In this document: positions 43,606 through 51,995 of the stretch, in pieces
How positions within the stretch are numbered: the first letter of the stretch is position 1
Layout: every line of letters starts with the position of its first letter
DNA from: CAWKMN01 sp963850765
GTDB taxonomy: Bacteria > Chloroflexota > Anaerolineae > Aggregatilineales > Aggregatilineaceae
Assembly: GCA_963850765.1 (NCBI GenBank)
Contig: CAWKMN010000009.1
Coordinates: forward strand, 558,001 to 622,000
DNA: 64,000 nucleotides
Direction of reading: 5' to 3'
Translations under genes and position numbers: made by a program
Notes under the pieces: generated by a model
What the model was told of the DNA's origin: nothing
Seen by the model: the letters and a program-made list of their open reading frames with translations, nothing else
Database searches by the model: none

Positions 43606-44526
43606 TCATGTCCCGGCCTTACGTGCCTCGATCACGACCCAATCGCCCTGCGTGCGCCGCCGAGTGGGTTCCAGGCCGGTCTGGCGCAGCGCCGCTTCGA
43701 CGTCGTCCGCCTGATCCTCAATGATCCCGCTGAAGATCGCCTGGCCGCCCGCGCGCAGCACGCCGCCCAACCCCTCCGCGCACATTTCGATGATCGCTTT
43801 CGCCAGGATGTTACACAGCAGCAGATCAAAATGGCGCGCCGTCGTTTTGAGCGTGTCCAGGCTGCCCTGCTGCGCGATGATGTGATCTTCGACGCCGTTC
43901 AGCGCGGCGTTTTCCATGGTGGAATTGACGGCGATATCGTCAATATCGAGCGCCAGCACTTTCGACGCGCCAAGCCGGACCGCCGCGATCCCCAGGATGC
44001 CCGATCCGCAGCCCATGTCGATCACATCCACGGCGCGCCAGTCGGCCAGCATATCCTCGATGCTGATCAGGCAAAGCTGCGTTGTGGGGTGGGTGCCTGT
44101 TCCGAAGGCCATGCCGGGGTCCATCACCAGGATCACATCGTCCGGGCGGGCGTCCGGGGCGTCCGACCACGCCGGGCGGATATACAGCCGCCGGCCCAGG
44201 CGCAGCGGGTGATAGTGCTTTTTCCATGCTTCGGCCCAGTCCTCGTCGTTCAGCACGTTGAAGACCGGCTCCGGCATGGGATAGAGCTTGCCCATATACC
44301 ACAGCGCCTCGCGAAGCTGCTGCTTTTTCGCCTCGGCCTGATCGTCCTCGGGGAAGTACGCGCGCACGATCAGCCGGTCGGCGGGCGGGATCTCGTCCGG
44401 CCACACCTCGATCGGGAAGCCGGCCTGCTCAATCGCCACGCCCTGATGCCCATAGCGGTGCAGTATATCCGCCACCGCCTCGGCCGCTTCGCCATCCACC
44501 TCCAGCGATACCTCAATCCAATTCAT
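43606..44526 (-). CDS. prmA: Ribosomal protein L11 methyltransferase PrmA
   Basis: About 306 residues. The N-terminal recognition domain (MNWIEVSLEVDGEAAEAVAD) is followed by the methyltransferase: DPGMAFGTGTHPTTQLCL, the PrmA signature, VIDMGCGSGILGIAAVRLGA (motif I, SAM binding), LALDIDDIAVNSTMENAALN, FDLLLCNILAKAIIEM (the NI-L motif) and GGQAIFSGIIEDQADDVEAA. Trimethylates ribosomal protein L11. ATG 44526 follows AGAGGA; the frame open to 44598 is not homologous. Divergent from the candidate small RNA. Confidence 0.96.
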   Translation of the reverse strand: MNWIEVSLEVDGEAAEAVADILHRYGHQGVAIEQAGFPIEVWPDEIPPADRLIVRAYFPEDDQAEAKKQQLREALWYMGKLYPMPEPVFNVLNDEDWAEAWKKHYHPLRLGRRLYIRPAWSDAPDARPDDVILVMDPGMAFGTGTHPTTQLCLISIEDMLADWRAVDVIDMGCGSGILGIAAVRLGASKVLALDIDDIAVNSTMENAALNGVEDHIIAQQGSLDTLKTTARHFDLLLCNILAKAIIEMCAEGLGGVLRAGGQAIFSGIIEDQADDVEAALRQTGLEPTRRRTQGDWVVIEARKAGT

Positions 44527-44599
44527 GATGTTCCTCTTACTCCTATCAGGGATATTGTTATAAAACCGTAAAGATTTGGGAATTTTAAAGATACACATC

Positions 44600-44627
44600 T
44601 TGCTTTTATAGGAAAATGTGCTAATAT
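44600..44627 (+). promoter_or_regulatory. Putative promoter of candidate small RNA
   Basis: TTGCTT (44600-44605), 16-base spacer, TAATAT (44622-44627), in an AT-rich island. Predicted start near 44634, exactly at the base of the RNA's closing stem. Confidence 0.5.
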
Positions 44628-44633
44628 TTTAAT

Positions 44634-44760
44634 TGACGGGGTCTCATTGACGCGTGCTGAACCAGTTATCGTAGCCCCATCGTGACCAACAGGCCCCGTC
44701 CTCCTCCTCAAAGTGATACGCGCAAGGGAAACGGGCATCCAACAGGGTGCCCGTTTCTCG
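44634..44760 (+). ncRNA. Candidate structured small RNA with intrinsic terminator
   Basis: No open reading frame or repeat module lies here. GACGGGG (44635-44641) pairs with CCCCGTC (44694-44700), enclosing about 50 bases; after a pyrimidine-rich spacer comes a nine-base-pair hairpin AAACGGGCA (44729-44737) / TGCCCGTTT (44748-44756) followed by ctcgtg. A promoter is placed so that the transcript would begin at the closing stem. The run of T after the hairpin is short, so termination would be modest. It matches no small RNA class I know; it is not tmRNA, 6S, SRP or RNase P RNA by motif. Confidence 0.45.
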
Positions 44761-44769
44761 TGTGTTAGC

Positions 44770-45092
44770 CTCACCCCCCGCCTCCTGAAAACAGCGATTA
44801 GCAGTTAGCGATTAGCCATTAGCTTAACCTCACCCGCCGGCGCGTTGTCAGAGAGGATTTCGTAGGGGCAGGGCTTGCCCTGCCCAATAGGGCTATCCTT
44901 GGGTTGCCCCTACAGAGGCGTACTACACAGATACCATCTTGAATTAGGCACCGATGTGCCGAGCTAAGCTGGCCTCACCCCCGGCCCCAGTCTGTACACC
45001 AAGATGGAGAGGGGAGCACGACGCCGAACTTCCCCCTCTCTAGCTCGGCTGGAGAGGGGGAAAGCGTGCTTGTCACGCCGGGGGTGAGGCCA
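44770..45092. repeat. Mixed repeat block: short words, 'gggcttgccctgcccaa' hairpin, family A
   Basis: gcgattagcagttagcgatt words (44800-44830), gtaggggcagggcttgccct ... gggttgcccctac (44870-44918), then cctcacccccggccccagtc and cccctctctagctcggctgg / gagaggggg (44972-45090). No gene in the rest of the gap. Confidence 0.8.
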
Positions 45093-45111
45093 GTAAGATA
45101 CAAGAGGCTGA

Positions 45112-46266
45112 CTAATCCCCGCCGAAGAAATCGGCCACGCGATCCAGAAAACCGCGCCCGGATTTTTGCGGCATGACCTCGCGGCCCAGCACGCGCCCCA
45201 GCTCCTCGAACGCCTGCCGCTGCTCCTTGCTGAGCTTGGTCGGAACCTGCACGCTGACGATCACCAGCTGATCGCCCCGGCCGGACGTGGTGCCATCGCG
45301 CCGCAGCTTGGGCACCCCCTTGCCGCGCAGCCGGATCACCTCGCCGGACTGCGTGCCCGCCGGAATGGTGAGTTCCATATCGCCGTCCACGGTGGGGATG
45401 CTGATGGCGTCGCCGAGCGCGGCCTGCGCCACGTTGACCGAAACTTCCAGCAGAATATCCTGGTTGCGGCGCTTGAAGAATTCATGCGGCACCGCGTGCA
45501 GCACGACGTACAGATCGCCGGACGGTCCGTTATTGGGACTGGGCTCGCCTTCACCCGCCAGCCGGATCTGCATGCCTTCGTCCACGCCGGGCGGGATCTT
45601 TACAGTAAGGGTGCGCGTCCGCTGGATGGTTCCCTGCCCGTTACACTCGTGGCAGGGCGTATCGACAATTTCGCCGCGCCCATGGCAGCGCGGACACTCG
45701 GTGACATTCACCATGTTAAAGCCGAACGCCTGCTGCTGGCGGCGAACCTGTCCGGTCCCGTTGCAGTCGGGGCATTTGCGCGGCGAGGTGCCCGGCTCGG
45801 CACGGCTGCCCTGGCAGGTCGGGCATTTTTCGCGGCGGCTGACCTCAATATCGACCTCCGCCCCGAAGACCGCCTGCTCAAAGTCGATCGTCAGATCGTA
45901 ACGCAGATCGCGTCCCTGGACCGGTCCGCGCTGCCGGCGGCGGCCCCCTAAGTTCGAAAATCCACCCAACCCGCCAAATAATTCCTCGAAGATCTCGTCA
46001 AAACCGGGAAATCCCCCATTGAATCCGCCGCCGGGGAACCCGCCGCCATTGACGCCGGCGTGCCCAAAACGATCGTAGGCCGCGCGCTTGTTGTCATCCG
46101 ACAGCACGGTATACGCCTCGTTGATCTCCTTAAAGCGTTCTTCGGCGTCCGGCGCGCTGCTCACATCGGGGTGATACTGGCGCGCCAACTGGCGAAACGA
46201 TTTCTTCAAGTCGTCTCTCGAGGCGTTACGAGAGACTCCTAAAACCTCGTAGTAATCTCGGGGCAT
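45112..46266 (-). CDS. dnaJ: Chaperone protein DnaJ
   Basis: A 384-residue type I J-protein that stimulates DnaK ATPase. J domain MPRDYYEVLGVSRNASRDDL with the HPD motif in LARQYHPDVSSAPD; a Gly/Phe-rich segment (GGFPGGGFNGGFPGFDEIF); the zinc-binding domain with four CxxCxG units: CPTCQGS, CPDCNGTG, CPRCHGRG, CHECNGQG; and the C-terminal substrate domains (VKIPPGVDEGMQIRLAGEGE, LRGKGVPKLRRDGTTSGRGD). The first zinc unit has SRAEPGTSP in place of the usual G-x-G-A stretch, as in many Chloroflexota proteins. No dnaK or grpE is in the window. Confidence 0.97.
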   Translation of the reverse strand: MPRDYYEVLGVSRNASRDDLKKSFRQLARQYHPDVSSAPDAEERFKEINEAYTVLSDDNKRAAYDRFGHAGVNGGGFPGGGFNGGFPGFDEIFEELFGGLGGFSNLGGRRRQRGPVQGRDLRYDLTIDFEQAVFGAEVDIEVSRREKCPTCQGSRAEPGTSPRKCPDCNGTGQVRRQQQAFGFNMVNVTECPRCHGRGEIVDTPCHECNGQGTIQRTRTLTVKIPPGVDEGMQIRLAGEGEPSPNNGPSGDLYVVLHAVPHEFFKRRNQDILLEVSVNVAQAALGDAISIPTVDGDMELTIPAGTQSGEVIRLRGKGVPKLRRDGTTSGRGDQLVIVSVQVPTKLSKEQRQAFEELGRVLGREVMPQKSGRGFLDRVADFFGGD

Positions 46267-46364
46267 GGCTGTATTGTCCTGTTCAACGGTGTCAGACCGA
46301 TTTTAACCTACTGCCGCCTCACTTGAAAAGGGCGATATTACGAATCGTTATGAGTTGTGAGTAA

Positions 46365-46425
46365 ACCTCACCCCCCGGCCCCCTCTCCACACGCGGAGAG
46401 GGGGGAATCGGTCGGCATCGCGACG
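46365..46425. repeat. Family A repeat
   Basis: acctcaccccccggccccct / ctccacacgcggagaggggg upstream of the PNPOx-like gene, preceded by a gagttgtgagt word. Confidence 0.7.
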
Positions 46426-46494
46426 GGCTCCGGCGTATCATTGAGTTTACCGAACATAACCGTCCGGCTTCTATGAGTATAACGAGGTATTGCC

Positions 46495-46947
46495 GTGGAA
46501 GTTGCGACCTTCGAGGATCTGCAAGTCGAATTTCTGGACCGTGTCAGTCAGGCGGTCTATGCCAGCATGGCGACGATCGACACGAAGGATCGCCCCCGAT
46601 CGCGCATCGTGCATCCGATCTGGGAAGGCGCGACCGGCTGGATCGTCTCGTGGACGGAGACGCTCAAGAGCCAACATCTGGCGCGCAATCCCCATATTTC
46701 GCTTGCTTATATCAAGGACATCGAGAAGCCAGTCTATGTCGAATGCACCGCCGAATGGAAGCATGACCGCGCGGAAAAACTGCGCGTGTGGGACGTGATC
46801 AAAGCGACGCCGCCGCCGATGGGCTACGACCCGGAGCCGCATTTTGGGACGGTGGACCATATCCATTTCGGGCTGCTGAAGCTCACCCCCTGGCGGATTG
46901 AGCTGTATCACCTCGGTGGTGAGTTGATCATCTGGCGGGCGAAGTAA
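46495..46947 (+). CDS. Pyridoxamine 5'-phosphate oxidase-like FMN-binding protein
   Basis: A 150-residue split-barrel protein from GTG 46495. LDRVSQAVYASMATIDTKDR, PRSRIVHPIWEGATGWIVSW and LARNPHISLAYIKDIEKPVY give the usual FMN-binding strand order; the C-terminus (FGLLKLTPWRIELYHLGGEL) matches the pyridoxamine-oxidase-like family of small flavin or F420 reductases, not true PdxH. Activity on a specific substrate is not predictable. Divergent from dnaJ. Confidence 0.85.
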   Translation: MEVATFEDLQVEFLDRVSQAVYASMATIDTKDRPRSRIVHPIWEGATGWIVSWTETLKSQHLARNPHISLAYIKDIEKPVYVECTAEWKHDRAEKLRVWDVIKATPPPMGYDPEPHFGTVDHIHFGLLKLTPWRIELYHLGGELIIWRAK

Positions 46948-46959
46948 CCTCACCTCTGG

Positions 46960-47042
46960 CGAGCAGGGAGAGGGGCGTATCGCAATACGCCCCTACGGAG
47001 CCGAGTTTGACTCACAACTCAAAACTCACAACTTACGACTCG
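46960..47042. repeat. 'ggggcgtatcgcaatacgcc' hairpin plus short-word run
   Basis: Palindrome at 46970-46995, then ttgactcacaactcaaaact words up to the pnp terminator. Confidence 0.75.
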
Positions 47043-47045
47043 AAG

Positions 47046-47083
47046 AAAAACAATCGCAGAGGCGAATGGTGCATGCCCCTGCG
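47046..47083 (-). terminator. Intrinsic terminator after pnp
   Basis: Minus strand stem CGCAGGGGC (47083-47075) with GCCTCTGCG (47063-47055), one mismatch, followed by attgtttttc. Confidence 0.75.
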
Positions 47084-47112
47084 AGGAATAACAGTCTGAA
47101 AGCGTGAAGCGG

Positions 47113-49506
47113 TTAGTCTTCGTGCGGGGGGCGACTACCACCGCCACCGCCGCCACCGCCGCTGCCACTGCCGCCGCTGCCACCACTGCCGCCGCGATAA
47201 CCGCCGCGATCACCACCACCACCGCCGCGATTGCGGTCATAACCGCCGCCGCCGCGACTGCCGCCGCGATCACCACCGCCGCCACGACTCCCGCCGCGAT
47301 CACCGCCACGGTAACCGCCACCACCACGACGATCACCGCCGCCGCTCCTGCCGCCGCTGCCGATCTTCGTATCGTTGCGGCGCGCTTCTTCGAGCGTCCA
47401 GCCTTCGAGCACGGCCTGCCGGCTGAGGCGGATCTTGCCGTCGCCGTCGATGTCGGTGATCATGACCATGATTTCATCACCGACCGAGACCTCGTCTTCA
47501 ACGCGGGCGATGTGGTGATCGGCCAACTGGCTGATCGGCACCAGTCCATCCTGGCCGGGCAGGACTTCGACAAACGCGCCGTAGTTTTCGACGCGCGTCA
47601 CGCGCCCGGTGTAGATGCGGCCCAGTTCCGGTTCTTCGACCATCGCCAGGATCATGTCGCGGGCGCGGTCGGCACTCGGACCGTCGTTGCTGGCGATGAA
47701 CACGGTGCCGTCTTCGCCAATATCGATCTTGGTGTCGGTCTTCTCCTGGATGGCACGGATATTCTTGCCGCCGGGGCCGATGATCATGCCGATCTTGTCC
47801 ACGCTGATCTTGACGGTCTCGATCCGAGGCGCGTAGGGGTTGAGTTCGGCGCGCGGCTCCGCGATGGCAGTGTGCATGACCTCAAGGATTTGCAGGCGCG
47901 CGTCACGGGCCTGGGCTAACGCCTGCCGCATGATCTCATCACTGACGCCCTTGATCTTGATGTCCATTTGCAGCGCCGTGATCCCGCGCTCGGTGCCGGC
48001 CACCTTGAAGTCCATATCGCCCAGGTGATCTTCCATACCCTGGATGTCGGTCAGGACGGCGTACTTGTCGCCCTCTTTGATCAGGCCCATCGCGATACCG
48101 GCCACGGGGCGGATCAGCGGGACGCCGGTCGCCATCAGGGCCAGCGTGCTGCCGCATACGCTCGCCATGCTCGTGCTGCCATTGGACGACATGACCTCGC
48201 TCACGACACGGATCGTGTAGGGGAAGCTGTCTTCCGGCGGGATCATGGCGACCAGGGCGGTTTCGGCCAGCGCGCCGTGCCCGATCTCGCGGCGTTTGGG
48301 GCCGCGCAGCATCCAGGTTTCGCCGGTGCTGTAGGGCGGGAAGTTGTAGTGATGCATGTAGCGTTTGGTGTCTTCGGGATACAGGCCGTCGAGCGGCTGG
48401 CTGTCACGCGGGGTGCCGAGCGTGCAAATGCTGAGCACCTGCGTCTGCCCGCGCGAGAACAGGCCGGACCCATGGACGCGCGGCACGGCATCGACTTCCG
48501 CCGACAGCGGGCGGATGGTCGTGTAATTGCGCCCGTCGGGGCGGATACCTTCTTCGAGGATGCGGCGGCGCACTTCCTTCTTGAGCGTTTCATTCAGCGC
48601 CTCGCGGACGTCGCTCAGGCTGACGGGGTCGGATTCGTCCGGTACGACGGTTTCATACTCACCGACCAGGCGCTCGCGCAGCAGTTCCAGGGCTTCGTTG
48701 CGCTCGTCGCGCTCGGTCTTGGTCGCCACGATATCCGCGATCTCGGCCTGTACCTTACCCGCGACTTCACGGGCCAGATTCTCGTTCACGGCGGAGGGCT
48801 TATATTCACGCTTGGGCTTGCCGACCGCCGCGCGCATCTCTTCCTGCATGCGGATAAGCGGCTGCATGGCGTCGTGGCCAAAGCGCAGCGCGCGGATCAT
48901 CGTTTCTTCGTCGATCTCGTTCGCGCCCGCCTCGACCATGATGATCGCGTCAGCCGTACCCGCAAGGCGCAGATCGAGCGTGCTGTTTTCCATCATGGGG
49001 ATGGTCGGGTTGACCACAAACTCGCCGTCGATCATGCCGACGCGCACCGCGCCGATCGGCCCGCCCCACGGCACATCTGAGATGTGCAGGGCAGCGCTGG
49101 CCGCGACGATCGAGGGGATGTCCGCGTGATTTTCCTGATCGTGGCTGAGCGGCATCACGATCACCTGCACTTCGTTGCGCAGGTCTTTGGAGAACAGCGG
49201 GCGCAGCGGGCGATCGGTCACCCGCGCGATCAGGATGCTGGCCGTCGAGGGACGCCCTTCGCGCCGCATAAAGCTGCCGGGGATGCGCCCCGCCGCGTAC
49301 AGCTTTTCTTCGTAGTCCACGCTCAGCGGGAAAAAGTCCACGCCTTCGCGGGCGATCTCGCTCATCGTGGCGGTGCCGAAGACCAGGGTATCGCCAATGC
49401 GGACGGAAACGGCTCCGCCTGCCTGTTCGGCCATCTTGCCAGTTTCAATGACAAATTCATCATTGCCCACCATCGCGCTAAAGCGGTGGGTGGTGTGTTC
49501 ACTCAT
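47113..49506 (-). CDS. pnp: Polyribonucleotide nucleotidyltransferase (PNPase) with RGG-rich tail
   Basis: A 797-residue 3'-5' phosphorolytic exoribonuclease. First RNase PH domain (VSVRIGDTLVFGTATMSEIA, RREGRPSTASILIARVTDRP), alpha-helical domain, second catalytic RNase PH domain (DGRNYTTIRPLSAEVDAVPR, HGSGLFSRGQTQVLSICTLG, MDFKVAGTERGITALQMDIK with catalytic Asp residues), KH domain (KIGMIIGPGGKNIRAIQEKT) and S1 domain (GRIYTGRVTRVENYGAFVEV). The last 80 residues are almost only Gly, Arg and Ser with RGG and GGDRGG repeats, absent from most PNPases and probably an extra RNA-binding tail. GGAGG precedes the ATG. Downstream of rpsO with a structured leader between them. Confidence 0.97.
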   Translation of the reverse strand: MSEHTTHRFSAMVGNDEFVIETGKMAEQAGGAVSVRIGDTLVFGTATMSEIAREGVDFFPLSVDYEEKLYAAGRIPGSFMRREGRPSTASILIARVTDRPLRPLFSKDLRNEVQVIVMPLSHDQENHADIPSIVAASAALHISDVPWGGPIGAVRVGMIDGEFVVNPTIPMMENSTLDLRLAGTADAIIMVEAGANEIDEETMIRALRFGHDAMQPLIRMQEEMRAAVGKPKREYKPSAVNENLAREVAGKVQAEIADIVATKTERDERNEALELLRERLVGEYETVVPDESDPVSLSDVREALNETLKKEVRRRILEEGIRPDGRNYTTIRPLSAEVDAVPRVHGSGLFSRGQTQVLSICTLGTPRDSQPLDGLYPEDTKRYMHHYNFPPYSTGETWMLRGPKRREIGHGALAETALVAMIPPEDSFPYTIRVVSEVMSSNGSTSMASVCGSTLALMATGVPLIRPVAGIAMGLIKEGDKYAVLTDIQGMEDHLGDMDFKVAGTERGITALQMDIKIKGVSDEIMRQALAQARDARLQILEVMHTAIAEPRAELNPYAPRIETVKISVDKIGMIIGPGGKNIRAIQEKTDTKIDIGEDGTVFIASNDGPSADRARDMILAMVEEPELGRIYTGRVTRVENYGAFVEVLPGQDGLVPISQLADHHIARVEDEVSVGDEIMVMITDIDGDGKIRLSRQAVLEGWTLEEARRNDTKIGSGGRSGGGDRRGGGGYRGGDRGGSRGGGGDRGGSRGGGGYDRNRGGGGGDRGGYRGGSGGSGGSGSGGGGGGGGSRPPHED

Positions 49507-49535
49507 AGTTTGAATTCCTCCGAATTCATTAAAGA

Positions 49536-49657
49536 CCCGGAGGCCAGGGACTGGAACATGGTGTCAAAGGGCGCGGGACCAAGCCGCGCAGGTTGACCGC
49601 AGGTTCCAATTCCTGCCCCTCCGGGCGCACCATCGTTATGCGGGCGATCGTCGCCCG
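49536..49657 (-). promoter_or_regulatory. Structured RNA leader of pnp, cloverleaf-like
   Basis: A closing helix CCCGGAGG (49536-49543) / CCTCCGGG (49618-49625) encloses three hairpins: CCAG/CTGG (49544-49554); GGTGTCAA/TTGACC extended by GCGCGG (49571-49576) / CCGCGC (49584-49589) with a seven-base loop; and GCAGG/CCTGC (49599-49616) with an eight-base loop. A separate perfect hairpin CGGGCGA/TCGCCCG sits at 49641-49657. The structure lies between the rpsO terminator and pnp on the pnp transcript; autoregulation of pnp through its leader is known in other bacteria, but this fold is not one I recognise. Confidence 0.6.
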
Positions 49658-49694
49658 AACGGAAAGACTATACTCACGATCCCTATTTTAGCAA

Positions 49695-49719
49695 AAGCGC
49701 GGATGGTTGACCCGCGCTT
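49695..49719 (-). terminator. Terminator or attenuator between rpsO and pnp
   Basis: Minus strand stem AAGCGCGG (49719-49712) / CCGCGCTT (49702-49695) followed by TT. The T tract is short, so partial read-through into pnp is expected. Confidence 0.6.
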
Positions 49720-49741
49720 CTGTTGATAGGCTCACAAAAAC

Positions 49742-50011
49742 TTAGCGGCGCAGACCCAACCGCTGCAGCATGGCGCGGTAGGCTCCGGGGTCCTTGCGGC
49801 TGAGATACTTCAGGTGGCGGCGGCGCAGACCCACCATCTTCAGCAGGCCCCGGCGGCTGTGCTCGTCGTGCTTATGAATTTTCAGGTGCTCGGTGAGCTG
49901 CTGGATGCGTTCGGTGAGGAGTGCGATCTGGACTTCGGGTGATCCGGTGTCCCCTTCGTGGCGGGCAAACCCTGTGATGATTTCGCCTTTTTTCTCTTTG
50001 GGCAGTCCCAT
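49742..50011 (-). CDS. rpsO: 30S ribosomal protein S15
   Basis: Eighty-nine residues, the usual S15 length. KGEIITGFARHEGDTGSPEV near the start, QIALLTERIQQLTEHLKIHK, and KHDEHSRRGLLKMVGLRRRH with the conserved HDxHSRRGL signature, then LSRKDPGAYRAMLQRLGLRR. Binds 16S rRNA in the platform. rpsO-pnp order is the classical arrangement. It is preceded by a leader hairpin suited to S15 autoregulation. Confidence 0.98.
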   Translation of the reverse strand: MGLPKEKKGEIITGFARHEGDTGSPEVQIALLTERIQQLTEHLKIHKHDEHSRRGLLKMVGLRRRHLKYLSRKDPGAYRAMLQRLGLRR

Positions 50012-50050
50012 ACGTTGCTACGCTTTCTGCTAGTAGTGCCTAGTCACCGG

Positions 50051-50071
50051 GCGGCCTGTACGGGGGGCCGC
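50051..50071 (-). promoter_or_regulatory. GC-rich hairpin in the rpsO leader
   Basis: GCGGCC (50051-50056) pairs with GGCCGC (50066-50071). Located about 40-60 bases before the rpsO start; S15 is known to bind structured elements in its own mRNA in several bacteria. The role here is inference. Confidence 0.4.
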
Positions 50072-50109
50072 TGGTCAGTACGAACGATGTTAATCAGCCA
50101 CAGTTGAGC

Positions 50110-50138
50110 ATTATATCATCCGCTGCCGGGGTTGGGAA
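50110..50138 (-). promoter_or_regulatory. Extended -10 promoter of rpsO-pnp
   Basis: Minus strand TATAAT (50110-50115) preceded by TGA, giving an extended -10 (TGNTATAAT); the -35 position 17 bases away reads TTCCCA, a weak match. Confidence 0.6.
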
Positions 50139-50189
50139 GGTTGAATGCACGCGGGGCGGGGGCGCTTTGGGTATTTTGACCAACGGTTG

Positions 50190-50435
50190 ACCTCACCCCC
50201 GGCCCGAAAACAGCGATTAGCCGTTAGCGATTAGCGGTTAGCTTGACCTCACCCCCCGACCCCCTCTCCACGCGCGGCGAGGGAGAGCCGGTGAGGGGGG
50301 CGTTACAATTCAATTTCTTTGGCGGGGCAGAACGGATGACCGAAAATCGGAGTGACGAATTCGCAAGTCCATGTAGGGGCGGGTTAACAAACCCGCCCAG
50401 GGCGACCCGCCGGGTCGCCCCTACAGATCACCTGA
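50190..50435. repeat. Short-word run, family A repeat and 'gcgggttaacaaacccgccc' hairpin
   Basis: gcgattagccgttagcgatt words, cctcaccccccgaccccctc / gcgcggcgaggg, then ggggcgggttaacaaacccg and ggcgacccgccgggtcgccc hairpins (50375-50422). No gene in the gap 50139-50441. Confidence 0.8.
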
Positions 50436-50441
50436 AGAGGT

Positions 50442-51690
50442 TTAGGGTGGGGTAATCCCCCGGTGCCGCCGCCAGTAGAACGCCGCCAGGCTGACGCCGG
50501 ACGCACACAGCACCGCGCAGATCAGCAGCGCCGCCCGCACGCCGATGGCGTCCGACAGCCCGCTGATGAACAGACCGCCGAACGGGGTGCTGCCCGCGAA
50601 CAACAGAAAATGCACGCTCATGATCCGGCCGCGCATCGCATCAGGAGCCGCGAGCTGGATCAGGGTGTTGGCCGACGTGGCAAACGTGATCCCCGCAAAG
50701 CCGAGCATGACCAGCAGCGGAGCCGACAGGATAAACGCCGGCGAGAGCGCCAGCGCCCCAAAAATGATGCTGAACGCGCCCGCCCCGATCAGCATCCGCT
50801 GCATCGACGTTTGCGCCAGATAGGCTGTCACGACGGCCGCCATCAGCGACCCGATCCCCAGAAACGACCCCAGCGATCCAAATCCAGCAGCACTGGTGTG
50901 CAGCACAAAGCGCGCCAGCAGCGGCAGCACCAGGCTGAAGTTGTAACCGAACATACCGATGAATCCCACCACGATCAGCACCGGCAGGATCGTCGGGCTG
51001 TTCCAGGCGTAGGCGATCTCCCTCTTTCACGCGCTGGATGGCGGTGTCGTGCAGATCGATCGTGGCGGGGTGCAGCAGGCGGGCATCCATCCGAGACAGG
51101 GCGAGCAGGACCGGGATAAAGCTCGCGGCGTTGAGCAGCAGTGTCGGCGCGATTTCGATCTGGTCGATGATGAGGCCGGCGATGGAAGGTCCGAGGACAC
51201 GGGCGGTATTGAAGGCGGTCGAGTTGAGCGCCACCGCGTTGAGAAGTTCCTCGCGCCCCACCATCTCGACCACGAAAGCCTGCCGGATGGGGTTATCGAT
51301 CGCAGTGATCAGGCCGAGAATCGTGGCGAGGATGTAGATATGCCAGAGCTGGATATGATCGGTGGCGACCAGCACGCCAAAAATCAGCGCCTGGATCATC
51401 GCGGCGAACTGGGTGGCGATCAGGGCGGAGCGTTTGGGCATCCGGTCGGCCAGCAGGCCGCCATACAGTGACAGCAGCGTGATCGGCAGAAATTGCAGCG
51501 CCGTGACGGTGCCTAGCGACAGCTTGGATCCGGTCAATTGCAGCACGAGCCACGCCTGCGCGGTGGTCTGCATCCAGTTGCCGGTGAAGGAAATGATCTG
51601 TGAGGTCCAGAACAGCCGGTAATTCCGGTTGTGCAGGGCGCGAAACCCGCTGGTCAGCCGGGCGGTGTTGAGTGTCAGTGTGCGGCGGTG
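50442..51690 (-). CDS. MFS transporter (EntS/MFS_3-like), frameshifted
   Basis: About 12 helices over roughly 410 residues. The upstream part reads LTSGFRALHNRNYRLFWTSQ, ISFTGNWMQTTAQAWLVLQL and YGGLLADRMPKRSALIATQF (loop 2-3 motif A), AIDNPIRQAFVVEMV; the frame shifts near 51022 at a gagggag run, where one surplus G separates it from EIAYAWNSPTILPVLIVVGF and the later helices down to ITPP at 50442. No ATG, GTG or TTG start was found upstream of the homologous N-terminus, the first in-frame ATG (51573) being internal, so the 5' end is uncertain too. Enterobactin-exporter-like MFS proteins export siderophores or drugs; substrate unknown. Confidence 0.75.
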
Positions 51691-51719
51691 CGTAGTGATC
51701 CCCCCAGACAGCTTGGTTC

Positions 51720-51965
51720 TGAGTTGTGAGTAAGCGTTCAGCTATCAGCAGTCAGCTTTCAGCTTAACCGCATCCCCAGCCTTCTCTCTGGCTAAGCCGG
51801 AGAGGGGATTTAGTGCAATTACGGAACTCATCGTTGGCGTGTATATTGTACGGGCGTCATTGCAATACGCCCCTACGATGCCAACTATCTGCTCCGGTTG
51901 TGCATTAGGGGGTGTGGCCCATGTTTGACTCAAAACTCACAACTCAAAACTCACGACTCATAACC
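51720..51965. repeat. Short-word runs with family A fragment and 'tacgggcg..caatacgcccc' hairpin
   Basis: gttcagctatcagcagtcag words, ccttctctctggctaagccg / gagagggg, the caatacgcccctac hairpin half (51850-51878), and actcaaaactcacaactcaa words ending near 51965. Nothing else seen. Confidence 0.7.
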
Positions 51966-51995
51966 CCTGCGCCGTGATTTTCGATGTGTACCGAT

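Noticed and set aside
47019..47336. Ala/Val-rich frames at the pnp 3' end
   Set aside because: They arise from the Gly/Arg repeat codons of the PNPase tail read in other frames.
49536..49631. A tRNA gene on the + strand
   Set aside because: The closing helix, T-arm-like hairpin and terminal acca suggest a tRNA, but the T loop has eight bases, the D arm has a three-base loop, the middle loop lacks U33, and it lies antisense to the rpsO-pnp transcript.
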